64,000 nt of DNA from an uncultured Porphyromonas sp. (GCF_900541275.1 NZ_UQJH01000001.1:1-64000); one strand, 5' to 3'; positions 18,092-26,615 are shown, counted from the first letter of the stretch. Notes: generated by a model from the letters alone, not told the origin. Numbers and translations are program-made.

Positions 18092-20218
18092 TTACTTGAT
18101 CTCAGAGAGGATCACGGCGAAGCCTCCGCCCTCCACCTCGTGCAGGGTGAGGGTGCTCTTGGAGGTCACTTTCTGCTCCGTGATGGTATAGTCGTACTGG
18201 TTGGTCAGGTAGTGAGCCTTCTTGCCGTCATGCCACACCTTGGCGAGATACTTCTTACCCGGGGTGAGGAAGTCGAGGCTGATCTTCGTCGTTCGGTCTA
18301 CTCCGCTGACGCTGCCGATGTACCAGTCCTCGCTCGACTTGTCCTTACGTGCTACGGTGACGTAGCGTCCCGGCTCCGCCTCGAGGTACTTGCTGTCGCT
18401 CCAGTCCACCGGCACCCTCTCGATAAACTCAAAGGCATCCATCCGCTCCTCGTAGTGCTCGGGAAGGTCGGCCGCCATCTGGAGTGGCGTGTACATCGTC
18501 AGGTAGCTGCCGAGCTGATTGCAGACGGTGGTGCGGACGACGTTGTGGTTGTCCGGATTGAGTCGGCTGAGGTCCATCATCAGGATACCGGGAGTGTAGT
18601 CCATCGGACCACCGATGAGGCGGGTAAAGGGAAGTAGGGTAAGGTGGTTGGCGGGATTGCCACCGGTCTGGAACTCCTGCCCCTTGGCCGACTCCTGAGA
18701 GAGAAGGTTGGGGTACGTGCGGCTCAGCCCGGTCATGTGGACCGACTCGTGAGCATTGATCATGATCTGTCGCTCGGCAGCCTTCTTCACCACATAGAGG
18801 TAGTGATTGACCAGCCACTGACCGTAGTGGTACTCTCCGTGTGGGACGATGTCGCCGACGTAGCCGGTCTTGACACCCGGGTAGTCGTACTTCTTCATAA
18901 GGTCAAAGGCGGCATCCAGGTGACGCTCGTAGTTGCGGATCGAGCTGGAGGTCTCGTGGTGCATCAGCATCTTGATCCCCTTCTCCTTAGCGTAGCGGTG
19001 GATCTCCTCGATGTCGAAGTCGGGGTAGGGGGTGACGAAGTCAAAGACGTAGTCCTTCTTGTGGCCAAACCAGTCCTCCCAGCCAACGTTCCACCCCTCG
19101 ACCAGCAGCCCATCCATCCCGTGGGCGGAGGCAAAGTCGATGAAGCGCTTCACGTTGGCGGTCGTGGCTCCGTGGCGACCGTTGGGCTTTACCCTGGAGT
19201 AGTCGGTCCGGTCGAGATGGACGCTGTGGAGGTCGTCGGTGTAGGCCCAGGTGCTCTTGCCGGTGATCATCTCCCACCAGACGCCCATGTACTTCATCGG
19301 CTTGATCCAGGAGGTGTTCTCGATCTTGCACGGCTCATTGAGGTTATAGATCAGCTTGCTTGCGAGGATGTCCCGCGCATCATCGCTGACGATGACAGTA
19401 CGCCAAGGGGTGTTGAATGCAGTCTGCACATGCCCCTTGCTCCCCTGAGCATCCGGCGTGAGGTGTGCCCGGAAGATCATGGCCTTGTCGTCCAGCTCCA
19501 GATTGAGTGCCGGGAAGTCGATCAGTGCTGCCTCGTGGATGTTGATGTAGAGCCCGTTGTCAGCCTTGAGCTGCAGCGGCGTCTGCACGCCGGTCTTGGA
19601 GAAGTCCTGCTGGGAGGCGTTGTGGATGTGCGCCTCATCGTACCGGCTCCGGATCTCGCTGAGACGGCACTCGGTGACGTTGTACTCCTGTGTGTCGTAG
19701 TCGCCGGGGATCCAGAAGGCGATGTGATCGCCTGCCATGGCAAACTCTGTTGCCTCCTCCTTCACCGTGAAGTAGATCAGGCGATCCTGGTCGGGAAACT
19801 CGTACCTCAGCCCCATGCCGTCATCAAAGAGACGGAAGCGAAGATCCATCTCGCGACCATTGTCCCTCTGGCAGAGGCGGATGAGCATCTCATTGTAATG
19901 GTTACGGATCGTACTCACCTCGCCCCAGACCGGCGTCCAGGTCTCGTCGAAGGTGGAGCGGACGGCATCGCCCTGCTGCTCAAAGGCAGAGACGAGGTCA
20001 CCATCCTCGTGATCCTTGAGGAAAAAGCCTAAGTGGCTGTCCCGCACGACCGGCTTGTCGCCATAGTCGAGGCGATACATCGGCTCGCCCTTGCTCCCGA
20101 GGTGGAAGGTGAGGGTGAGCTTGCCATCAGGGGACTTGAGGACCTCTTGTGCCCCGGCGGATCCGATCGATATCGTCAGCGCAAGGAGCAGGGAGAGGAT
20201 AAGCGTACGTGGTTTCAT
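18092..20218 (-). CDS. susB: Glycoside hydrolase family 97 alpha-glucosidase (SusB-like)
   Basis: A 708-residue periplasmic enzyme with signal peptide (1-23). The N-terminal beta-super-sandwich (about 25-280) precedes the TIM barrel. The barrel carries LLVEGWNVGWEDWFGH, MHHETSSSIRNYERH and NAHESVHMTGLSRTYPN, then SQESAKGQEF. These carboxylates correspond to the calcium-binding and catalytic glutamates of inverting GH97 members such as B. thetaiotaomicron SusB, rather than to the retaining alpha-galactosidase type. It should release glucose from maltooligosaccharides in the periplasm. First gene of the sus-type operon; a -7 box lies at 20351-20358. Confidence 0.93.
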   Translation of the reverse strand: MKPRTLILSLLLALTISIGSAGAQEVLKSPDGKLTLTFHLGSKGEPMYRLDYGDKPVVRDSHLGFFLKDHEDGDLVSAFEQQGDAVRSTFDETWTPVWGEVSTIRNHYNEMLIRLCQRDNGREMDLRFRLFDDGMGLRYEFPDQDRLIYFTVKEEATEFAMAGDHIAFWIPGDYDTQEYNVTECRLSEIRSRYDEAHIHNASQQDFSKTGVQTPLQLKADNGLYINIHEAALIDFPALNLELDDKAMIFRAHLTPDAQGSKGHVQTAFNTPWRTVIVSDDARDILASKLIYNLNEPCKIENTSWIKPMKYMGVWWEMITGKSTWAYTDDLHSVHLDRTDYSRVKPNGRHGATTANVKRFIDFASAHGMDGLLVEGWNVGWEDWFGHKKDYVFDFVTPYPDFDIEEIHRYAKEKGIKMLMHHETSSSIRNYERHLDAAFDLMKKYDYPGVKTGYVGDIVPHGEYHYGQWLVNHYLYVVKKAAERQIMINAHESVHMTGLSRTYPNLLSQESAKGQEFQTGGNPANHLTLLPFTRLIGGPMDYTPGILMMDLSRLNPDNHNVVRTTVCNQLGSYLTMYTPLQMAADLPEHYEERMDAFEFIERVPVDWSDSKYLEAEPGRYVTVARKDKSSEDWYIGSVSGVDRTTKISLDFLTPGKKYLAKVWHDGKKAHYLTNQYDYTITEQKVTSKSTLTLHEVEGGGFAVILSEIK

Positions 20219-20319
20219 GACTGCTTATATTATAGGGTTTCGTAAAATGTGATCGAGGGTAATGGGTCACTCCGAAGGGTTAGGACGGAGTGGGCTCCAT
20301 TAATTTCTGATACAAAAGT

Positions 20320-20358
20320 CATCCCTTCGGGACAGTCTGCCAAGTAACCACAAAAGTA
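20320..20358 (-). promoter_or_regulatory. Sus-type operon promoter and leader hairpin
   Basis: TACTTTTG (20351-20358, minus strand) fits TAnnTTTG, about 130 nt before the GH97 start. The leader begins with a short hairpin, CTGTCCCGAAGGGATG (about 20321-20336), resembling the tandem repeat at 57642-57707. A second hairpin, CACTCCG/CGGAGTG, lies at about 20266-20292. Either may affect translation of the first gene. Confidence 0.5.
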
Positions 20359-20514
20359 TATAAGGGTATATTAGTTGATTGAGGTCGTAGTGTGCAGGTT
20401 ATGAGGTAACTAATTAATTTTCTTAACTCATAAATATAACCTCAATATGGTCTTTTTTTGGGAGGTTTGAGACCCTATTTTTGCCCCCTCTGTCTTTTTT
20501 TTGAGTCGAGGAGT

Positions 20515-22167
20515 CTACCTCGATCTCCCGATCTTCATGATCTCGCCCTCAAAGTCTTTATTCTCCACGAGGGACTTATTTTTCACCCGTGTCTTGTAGG
20601 TGTTGATCGTATTGACGGAGTAATTGAGGAAGTGTGCCACTTGCTCCGTCTTAGACACCCCGACACGGATCAGGGCAAAGATCCTCATCTCGGGGGTTAG
20701 CGGGTCGCCCGGGAGGAGCGACTGCTGCTCCTCAGGGGGGAAGAGGGCATTGTACTCAGTGACAAAGGTGGGGAAGAGATTAGTAAAGGTCTGATCGAAG
20801 TCCGCGTACATATCTTTTCGCTCTCTCGTCACCTCACTCTGGCGGATCCGCTTACGGATCGCATCGTACTGCTTGCTCTCTAATCGCTGCCTGAGGAAGC
20901 GGTAGAGCTCCTCCTGCTCGTGGAAGTAGGCACCCTGCCTGTAGAAGGAGGATCCGATGTACTCGTCCTTGATCGCATTGGCCTCCTCGAGCCGCTCATT
21001 GGAGAGTCGTAGGGCGCCATTGGCCTCCTCTATCTGTTTCGTTGCGCGGCGTAGGTGGCGCATCTGGAGGATGATCACCACGATTGCTGTGACCAGCAGA
21101 AGACAGAGCAGTGAGGCGACTATGGTGTAGCTGGTCATCTGACGTCGTCGTAGGTCAATCTGATGCATCCTGCTCTGCTCGATCAGTGGGCGAATGTCAC
21201 CTACGGCTACCTTTCGGTGCTTTGCGTCATAGTAATTGGCGTCCTCCATGGCGAGGTCGATGTACCTTGCTGCTCGGTCAATGTCGCCCATACGATACAG
21301 CTCGCCTGCAAGGCGTGCAAGCGACGTGGTCTCGTGCGTGCCGGTGATCAGGTCATACCCAGCAGACTGAGCCAGAGCCTCCACCGCTGTCAGATCATCA
21401 TCCATAAGAGTGGCAGCTGTCCCCTTCAGTGACAGGAGTATCGCTCGATCGCGGTCGGTGATCGACTCCTGCCGGAGTAGCTCATCGATCGTCGAGAGTG
21501 CCTCACGGTACTGGTGTAGGTGTAGCCGCTTATGGATCAGCGCATAGTAGTGGTCGTGAGAGCCCTCTGGTGTGAGGGCGATCACCTCATCTGCCTCCCT
21601 GAGACCTGCCGAGCGGTACCTGTGCGCCATCTCATCATTGTGGTCGTTGTAGTCCGCGAGGTCGAGGAAGTACTTCATCCGGAGGAGATGGACGGCGATA
21701 GCCTCCCCAGCGTCTGGTGTGCCGTCGGGAGCTATCGCATCAATGGTCTCGCGTGCCTCGAGGAAGAGTCCCGCTGAGAGGTAGCAATAGGCGACCTCTA
21801 TGCCGGCGCGGTGAGTGGCACTCAAGTCCTCGAGCCGATGCCCCAGCTCCAGTGCCTCCCGAGAGAAGTATAGTGCGGAGTCAAAGCGGAATGGTCTGTA
21901 CTCCTGTGCGAGCTCCAACGTTCTGCGATAGCGCTGCTCCAAGGGTGCCCCCTCCTGCTCAGTGGTCTCTAATCTTGCCCTCAGCTCACCGAGACGCTCT
22001 TCCTTGAGCTCCATATAGTGAGACCGGTGGTCGATCACTCGGTCAAGGCTGTCGAGCGCAGCGATAGCGACCCGATCAACACCCTCAGACCGATGGCAAG
22101 CCACCGAGAGGGAGAGGACCGCAAGGATCCCCACCAGACCGCCCACTATGGTTCGCAGTTTCTTCAT
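20515..22167 (-). CDS. susR: SusR-like membrane-spanning TPR regulator (DUF6377 type)
   Basis: A 550-residue regulator. The N-terminal export signal ends in a possible lipobox (LSLSVACHRS). A tetratricopeptide-like helical sensor region covers about 60-330. One membrane span (about 346-368, LLCLLLVTAIVVIILQM) is followed by a coiled-coil linker. The cytosolic C-terminal domain ends with a helix-turn-helix reading SKTEQVAHFLNYSVNTINTY. This arrangement and its place directly upstream of the GH97-SusC-SusD-SusE genes match SusR, the maltose-sensing activator of starch utilisation. The ligand is inferred from context. It has its own -7 box at 22177-22184. Confidence 0.88.
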   Translation of the reverse strand: MKKLRTIVGGLVGILAVLSLSVACHRSEGVDRVAIAALDSLDRVIDHRSHYMELKEERLGELRARLETTEQEGAPLEQRYRRTLELAQEYRPFRFDSALYFSREALELGHRLEDLSATHRAGIEVAYCYLSAGLFLEARETIDAIAPDGTPDAGEAIAVHLLRMKYFLDLADYNDHNDEMAHRYRSAGLREADEVIALTPEGSHDHYYALIHKRLHLHQYREALSTIDELLRQESITDRDRAILLSLKGTAATLMDDDLTAVEALAQSAGYDLITGTHETTSLARLAGELYRMGDIDRAARYIDLAMEDANYYDAKHRKVAVGDIRPLIEQSRMHQIDLRRRQMTSYTIVASLLCLLLVTAIVVIILQMRHLRRATKQIEEANGALRLSNERLEEANAIKDEYIGSSFYRQGAYFHEQEELYRFLRQRLESKQYDAIRKRIRQSEVTRERKDMYADFDQTFTNLFPTFVTEYNALFPPEEQQSLLPGDPLTPEMRIFALIRVGVSKTEQVAHFLNYSVNTINTYKTRVKNKSLVENKDFEGEIMKIGRSR

Positions 22168-22176
22168 TCGCTCTTA

Positions 22177-22184
22177 CAAATATA
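22177..22184 (-). promoter_or_regulatory. susR -7 box
   Basis: TATATTTG on the minus strand matches TAnnTTTG. It gives a leader of only a few nucleotides before the susR ATG at 22167. Confidence 0.65.
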
Positions 22185-22360
22185 GAATTTTCTTAACACC
22201 AATGAAAATCCTCCGCTACACAAAAATCCAATCCCGTATGAGGGTCGTCAGGTTTAGCAGGGATGGCGGTCGCGAATCACTTTAGTGTCTCCTCTCTTCT
22301 GAAAAACTTCATCATCATAGTCCAAGGTCTATGTGGAGACCCCCAAGTGGGAGGGTCGAT

Positions 22361-22420
22361 CTAATACCGGTAAAAGAATTCTCTAATACCGATATTAGGC
22401 GTCACTAATATCGGTATTAG
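22361..22420. repeat. Phased palindrome array, locus C (3 units)
   Basis: Units start at 22361, 22383 and 22405 (exact 22-bp pitch): CTAATACCGGTAAAAG, CTAATACCGATATTAG and CTAATATCGGTATTAG. Units 2 and 3 are exact reverse complements and could form a 16-bp hairpin. The array lies in the 465-bp gap between the divergent susR and glycerate kinase genes, 177 bp from the susR -7 box. An inverted GACCC/GGGTC motif (about 22339-22358) lies next to it. Confidence 0.88.
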
Positions 22421-22458
22421 ATTTTTCTTAGAGCCTATCGGTGCAAAGTGTTGGGAAA

Positions 22459-22488
22459 CAGTCTCTCCTGTGGTAGCCCCAGAGACTG
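22459..22488 (+). other. Possible structured leader before glycerate kinase
   Basis: CAGTCTCT (22459-22466) pairs with AGAGACTG (22481-22488), with a further imperfect inner stem. It lies in the gene-free stretch between locus C and the glycerate kinase gene. No known riboswitch consensus could be matched, and the transcription start is not known, so its presence in the mRNA is uncertain. Confidence 0.3.
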
Positions 22489-22632
22489 CCTGATGCCGAA
22501 GGAGAGAGCGCCCTTTATGGCTCCTGAGAATCATCTACTTATGAGCCTCTATGGGTCTCCATTTTGATACTCCCTCGTTTCGTAGACTATGGTACGAGGC
22601 TTCTGGATCATTCTGTGTATATTGTGGCTGCA

Positions 22633-23703
22633 ATGCGATCGTACGTCTTGGTCATAGACTCCTTCAAGGGGTGCCTGAGTTCGCTGGAGGCGGAGGCGGT
22701 TGTCTCGGAGACGATCCGCCGTGCTGATCCTCTAGCGGAGGTGATCTCCGTCCCAGTCTCAGATGGAGGGGAGGGGATGCTGGACGCTTTCTTGGCAGTG
22801 ATGGGGGGAGAGCGTGTATCTCTACGAGTGAGGGATCCACTGGGGAGCCCGGTCACTGCTGACTACGGCATCACGAGGGGACAGGTGGTGCTCATCGAGT
22901 CAGCCCAAGCCGTGGGACTCCACCTTGTGCCTCCGGATCGGCGTAATCCGCTCGTGGCCTCCTCGTATGGGGTGGGTCAGTTGGTAACTGATGCCTATCG
23001 TCGCGGTTACCGGCGGTTCATAATAGGGCTGGGCGGCACCGCCACCTGCGATGGTGGAGTGGGTATGCTGCAGGCGCTGACTGACGCTCTCGGGGTGGCG
23101 CGAGAGGCACTCGGTGATGCGCTCTGCAACTGTCACTTCACCTTGGCGAGTGATGTGACTAATCCGCTCTATGGCCCTCGTGGTGCGGCTTGCGTCTTTG
23201 CTCCACAGAAGGGCGCGACTCCGGTGATGGTCTCGGTGATCGAGGGTAGGATGCGAGAGCTGGCAGCTCGAGCAGCGGATCACCTTGGCTACGATCGCAG
23301 TGGTGAGCGGGGTGCGGGTGCAGCAGGCGGACTGGGCTACGCCTTTATGCAATTTCTGGGGGCGGAGTGCCGGTCCGGGATCGACCTGCTCCTGGAGTAC
23401 CTGCACTTTGATGACCTCGTTCGTGGTGCCGACTGTGTGATCACCGGTGAAGGGAGTGCCGATGATCAGACCCTGATGGGGAAGTTGCCCTACGGCATCA
23501 TGAGGCGTGCGAGATCCGCCGGTGTGCCTACCTGGCTCGTGGCCGGTCGGGTCGGGTCGAGGGATAAGTTGCTCGCTGCCGGCTTCGATCGCGTCGTCTG
23601 CATCAATCCACCCGGGACCCTGCTGGATGTGGCGATGAGACCCGAAGTGGCTCGGGCTAACCTTAGTGCTTCGATACGCTCTCTCCTTGAGACTATTCCA
23701 TAG
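22633..23703 (+). CDS. Glycerate kinase
   Basis: A 356-residue cytosolic kinase of the GarK/GlxK family that phosphorylates glycerate to 2- or 3-phosphoglycerate, feeding lower glycolysis. Family motifs are IDSFKGCLSS at the N-terminus, PVSDGGEGM, GLGGTATCDGGVGMLQAL near 137, FAPQKGA near 197 and GAGAAGGLGYAF near 236. The ATG at 22633 is chosen because it begins directly with the first strand (MRSYVLVIDSFKG); the longer frame starts at a TTG with no conserved sequence. It is convergent with gapA and shares a terminator with it. No clear -7 box was found. Confidence 0.93.
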   Translation: MRSYVLVIDSFKGCLSSLEAEAVVSETIRRADPLAEVISVPVSDGGEGMLDAFLAVMGGERVSLRVRDPLGSPVTADYGITRGQVVLIESAQAVGLHLVPPDRRNPLVASSYGVGQLVTDAYRRGYRRFIIGLGGTATCDGGVGMLQALTDALGVAREALGDALCNCHFTLASDVTNPLYGPRGAACVFAPQKGATPVMVSVIEGRMRELAARAADHLGYDRSGERGAGAAGGLGYAFMQFLGAECRSGIDLLLEYLHFDDLVRGADCVITGEGSADDQTLMGKLPYGIMRRARSAGVPTWLVAGRVGSRDKLLAAGFDRVVCINPPGTLLDVAMRPEVARANLSASIRSLLETIP

Positions 23704-23733
23704 CAGGACCCTCTTTACCGGTTTTGGAAAAAG

Positions 23734-23774
23734 AAAAAAGGGCTGTGCTGACACTGGTCAGCACAGCCCCTTTT
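23734..23774. terminator. Bidirectional terminator
   Basis: A perfect 12-bp stem, GGCTGTGCTGAC with GTCAGCACAGCC, is flanked by an A-run on the left and TTTT on the right. It can serve both glycerate kinase (+) and gapA (-). Confidence 0.9.
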
Positions 23775-23819
23775 GAGCTCTACTCCCAGAGTGGGGAGTA
23801 GTCTGTGGGATGCGATTAC

Positions 23820-24830
23820 TTACGCATTTACCTTAGCGATGTACTCGCAGAGCTCGATCAGCTTATTAGAGTAGCCGATCTCGTTGTCGTACCAAGAGAG
23901 TACCTTTACGAAGGTGTCGGTGAGAGCAATACCTGCGGTGGCGTCAAAGATAGAGGTGTGGGTGTCACCGAGGAAGTCGGAAGAAACGACAGCCTCATCA
24001 GTGTAGGCGAGGATGCCCTTCATCTCGCCCTCGCTGGCCTTCTTCATTGCCTTGCAGATCTCCTCATAGGTGGCGGGCTTCTCGAGGTTGACGGTCAGGT
24101 CAACGACAGAGACGTCCAGAGTAGGCACGCGGAGAGACATACCGGTTAGCTTGCCATTGAGAGAGGGGATCACCTTACCTACAGCCTTAGCGGCACCGGT
24201 AGAGGAGGGGATGATGTTGCCGGCAGCAGCACGGCCACCACGCCAGTCCTTCTTGGAGGGACCATCGACGGTCTTTTGGGTAGCGGTGGTGGAGTGTACG
24301 GTGGTCATAAGACCATCCTTGATGCCAAAGTTGTCGTGCAGCACCTTAGCGAGGGGTGCGAGACAGTTGGTGGTGCAGCTGGCGTTGGAGACGATCTGGG
24401 TGCCCTTCTTGTAGGTGGTGTTATTAACACCCATGACGAACATAGGGGTGTCGTCCTTGGAGGGGGCGCTCATAATGACATACTTGGCACCACCTCTGAG
24501 GTGAGCCTCGCTCTTCTCCTTGGTGAGGTAGAAGCCGGTGCACTCGAGTACATACTCGGCGCCGACCTCGTCCCACTTGCAATTAGCAGCATCGGTCTCC
24601 TGGGTGCAGCGGATCTTATTTCCATTGACGATCAGGAGGTTCTTCTCCTTATCGCAGTCCACCTCGCCCTCAAACTTACCGTGCATGGTGTCGTACTTCA
24701 GCATATAAGCGAGGTAGTCGACGTCCAAGAGGTCATTGATGGCAACGATCTGGATGTTGTCGTGCTTCTGAGCTGCGCGGAATGCACAGCGACCGATACG
24801 GCCAAAGCCGTTGATAGCTACTTTGATCAT
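23820..24830 (-). CDS. gapA: Type I glyceraldehyde-3-phosphate dehydrogenase
   Basis: A 336-residue cytosolic glycolytic enzyme that converts glyceraldehyde 3-phosphate to 1,3-bisphosphoglycerate with NAD+. It has the NAD-binding INGFGRIGRCAFRA at the N-terminus, the catalytic Cys in SNASCTTNCLAPL near 155, the His in TVHSTTATQKTVDG and the C-terminal WYDNEIGYSNK. The length is standard. A TATATTTG box lies about 90 bp before the start. Confidence 0.97.
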   Translation of the reverse strand: MIKVAINGFGRIGRCAFRAAQKHDNIQIVAINDLLDVDYLAYMLKYDTMHGKFEGEVDCDKEKNLLIVNGNKIRCTQETDAANCKWDEVGAEYVLECTGFYLTKEKSEAHLRGGAKYVIMSAPSKDDTPMFVMGVNNTTYKKGTQIVSNASCTTNCLAPLAKVLHDNFGIKDGLMTTVHSTTATQKTVDGPSKKDWRGGRAAAGNIIPSSTGAAKAVGKVIPSLNGKLTGMSLRVPTLDVSVVDLTVNLEKPATYEEICKAMKKASEGEMKGILAYTDEAVVSSDFLGDTHTSIFDATAGIALTDTFVKVLSWYDNEIGYSNKLIELCEYIAKVNA

Positions 24831-24917
24831 AGTGATTGTCTGTTATGTAAAATCAGTTACTGGTGTCAGTGTTATAGAGACCGCGGTATGATCCGCAATC
24901 ATCAATCTTTCGATGGA

Positions 24918-24925
24918 CAAATATA
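24918..24925 (-). promoter_or_regulatory. gapA -7 box
   Basis: TATATTTG on the minus strand matches TAnnTTTG. It gives a leader of about 80 nt and lies 28 bp downstream of the stop of the preceding unknown gene. Confidence 0.65.
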
Positions 24926-24953
24926 ATTAAAAAAATCGGTTTTTCGTCCGTTT

Positions 24954-25487
24954 TTACAGTTTGAAAACCCCTTTTCCGATTCCTTTGATAAGTCCTTTAG
25001 TCAAGCCACGGAGACCACTGCCGGCTCCCCGAAGGGTCCCGGCGAGTAGGAGGCTGCTACCGACGGCTAATCCTGCAGGTATCACCACGTCCTGGAGAAG
25101 TGTGCTCCAGGAGGAGTCCTGAAGCCTGCTTACTATGGAGGGCTTACCGGTGCCCTCTCCCGGCTGGGTGTCCCGGAGGAGACGGGAGACACGTGTATGC
25201 TCACTCATCGTGCCATCCTGATCGCGATCCATACGGACGAAATGGGTGTGGGGCCTGTCAGAGGGGGCCTTGATCCCCAGCACGTTTCCTACCAGCTTTG
25301 CCGCTACCGGACTCTTGTCTGAGAGGGCTCTCAGCGCCTCTGTCTTGACCACCTCGGCACCATCGGTGCGGAGGTAGTCGACATTATTGAGGATCCGCAT
25401 CTTGCTCTCCTCCGATCGGCTCTCTAAGCGGTGCTTCTGCGCCTCCAGCCGGCTCTTATAGTCTGGCTTATATGCTTTTGTACTCAT
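24954..25487 (-). CDS. Hypothetical protein in YtxH/holin operon
   Basis: A 177-residue protein of unknown family. The N-terminal half is highly charged (YKSRLEAQKHRLESRSEESK), probably helical and soluble. A hydrophobic segment near residues 135-152 (VIPAGLAVGSSLLLAG) is followed by a glycine- and lysine-rich tail, GLTKGLIKGIGKGVFKL, that could be amphipathic. It follows the holin-X gene by 30 bp on the same strand. The context suggests a membrane-associated partner of the two upstream proteins; no function is assigned. Confidence 0.75.
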   Translation of the reverse strand: MSTKAYKPDYKSRLEAQKHRLESRSEESKMRILNNVDYLRTDGAEVVKTEALRALSDKSPVAAKLVGNVLGIKAPSDRPHTHFVRMDRDQDGTMSEHTRVSRLLRDTQPGEGTGKPSIVSRLQDSSWSTLLQDVVIPAGLAVGSSLLLAGTLRGAGSGLRGLTKGLIKGIGKGVFKL

Positions 25488-25517
25488 AGTAGTGTACTCT
25501 CTCAGAGGAAATGATGG

Positions 25518-26072
25518 TTAGTTGCCCTGCAGGACGTCCTCGTCAGTAAACTGGTGAACCTCCACAACCGGGTGGTCCGGTGACTCTGTACCGGGGATCA
25601 CTGACTCGCCATGGACATCAGTCACGTCGGCGACCATGGTCACTGTGGCGGTCTCACGCCGAGCCTCTCCGGCCTCTTTCTCCTCCATATCCTCCAGCTT
25701 ATCCAGCTGAGCGGAGATGATCTTCTCCTCGAGCGAGCTGGTGATCGGCTTCTTGAGAAGAAGGAGGATGAGTTCGATGAGTAGCAGTAGCCCCACTAAG
25801 CACCCGAATCCAGCTGCCAGAGCGGAGACTGTGTCGTAGGCGCTCAGTAGGTCGGAAGCAAAGATCATGGCAAAAAGCAGTGCGATGACCACTTGAAGAA
25901 ATAGGAGTGCCGTCAGCCCGACGACAGCCATAATAAGGTAGTACACCCCTTTGATGCCAGCAGGGACTCCCTTCTCGATTGCCTCGAGCTTTGCGAGTTC
26001 GCGCTTGGCACCCACGAAGGAGAGAGCCTCTGTCTTTACTTCATCGATGATTTGCTTGATTGTCTTAGCCAT
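25518..26072 (-). CDS. Phage holin family / Holin-X-like membrane protein
   Basis: A 184-residue inner-membrane protein. Two adjacent membrane segments lie at about 45-71 and 82-106 (VVIALLFAMIFASDLL and CLVGLLLLIELILLLL). They are preceded by an amphipathic helix and followed by an acidic tail that includes VTMVADVTDVHGESV. This matches the putative holin superfamily III (Actinobacterial Holin-X, DUF1469-like), which is chromosomal in many bacteria and not evidence of a phage. It is the middle gene of a three-gene envelope operon. Confidence 0.78.
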   Translation of the reverse strand: MAKTIKQIIDEVKTEALSFVGAKRELAKLEAIEKGVPAGIKGVYYLIMAVVGLTALLFLQVVIALLFAMIFASDLLSAYDTVSALAAGFGCLVGLLLLIELILLLLKKPITSSLEEKIISAQLDKLEDMEEKEAGEARRETATVTMVADVTDVHGESVIPGTESPDHPVVEVHQFTDEDVLQGN

Positions 26073-26114
26073 GTCTGTGCCCTATAAGTAAGGTGATACT
26101 CTCGTAGGATAAAG

Positions 26115-26167
26115 ACAGATGGGACCGCGAAGGATCCTTGTGAGGATACTTCGGCAATCCCATCTGT
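26115..26167 (-). terminator. Hairpin between ytxH-like and holin-X genes
   Basis: ACAGATGGGA (26115-26124) pairs with TCCCATCTGT (26158-26167), with additional inner pairing around GGATCC/GGAT. The minus-strand 3' side continues with CTTTATCC, only weakly T-rich. It could be a partial terminator or an RNA processing/stability element within the operon. Confidence 0.45.
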
Positions 26168-26198
26168 AGATAAGTGGCTCTGAGTGCGCCAAGGGGGC

Positions 26199-26615
26199 TT
26201 AGTCCTTGCTGACCTTCTTCTTGGCCTCCTCAGCGAGCTTGTCCTTCTGCTCCTTGGCCTCAGCCTTGAGGTCCTCGAGCTCCTCCTCAGTCAGGTCAGC
26301 AACCTTCTGAGCGGTGTCCTTAGCCTTATTTCCCAGCTGGGAAGCGGAGTCCTTCACTGTAGAGTAGATGTCCTCTGCGTCGCCCTTGATGTCCTCAACG
26401 TAGTGAGAGAGGTCGCGACCGGCCTTGCGCGCGCGGATACGACCCTCATAATAAGCGTCCTTCACGTTGCTCTTCACCTTGTCTGCGGTGTCAGACATAT
26501 CATCAATGAGCTGGTTGCGACGGCTCTCGTCAGAGAGGTATGCGATGGCCGCTCCGATGGCTGAGCCTACGAAGAGACCCAGCATAAACTTTATTCCGGA
26601 ATTATTGTTACTCAT
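26199..26615 (-). CDS. YtxH domain-containing protein
   Basis: A 138-residue protein with an N-terminal glycine-rich membrane segment (FMLGLFVGSAIGAAIAYL, residues 10-27) followed by a long Lys/Glu-rich helical region, the layout of YtxH/gas-vesicle-like stress proteins. It is probably anchored in the inner membrane with the helix in the cytosol. Family members are linked with envelope or general stress. First gene of an operon with the holin-X-like gene and an unknown gene. A -7 box and a leader hairpin precede it. Confidence 0.82.
   Translation of the reverse strand: MSNNNSGIKFMLGLFVGSAIGAAIAYLSDESRRNQLIDDMSDTADKVKSNVKDAYYEGRIRARKAGRDLSHYVEDIKGDAEDIYSTVKDSASQLGNKAKDTAQKVADLTEEELEDLKAEAKEQKDKLAEEAKKKVSKD

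Noticed and set aside
18644..20032. 462-codon open frame opposite the GH97 gene
   Set aside because: Antisense shadow of a conserved glycosidase; the translation shows no recognisable domain and biased composition.
22441..22560. Glycine or cobalamin riboswitch before glycerate kinase
   Set aside because: Only isolated short words match; the conserved cores and enclosing stems are missing.
25518..26072. Prophage remnant suggested by a holin-family protein
   Set aside because: Holin-X-like proteins are ordinary chromosomal proteins; no other phage genes, integrase or attachment site are present.
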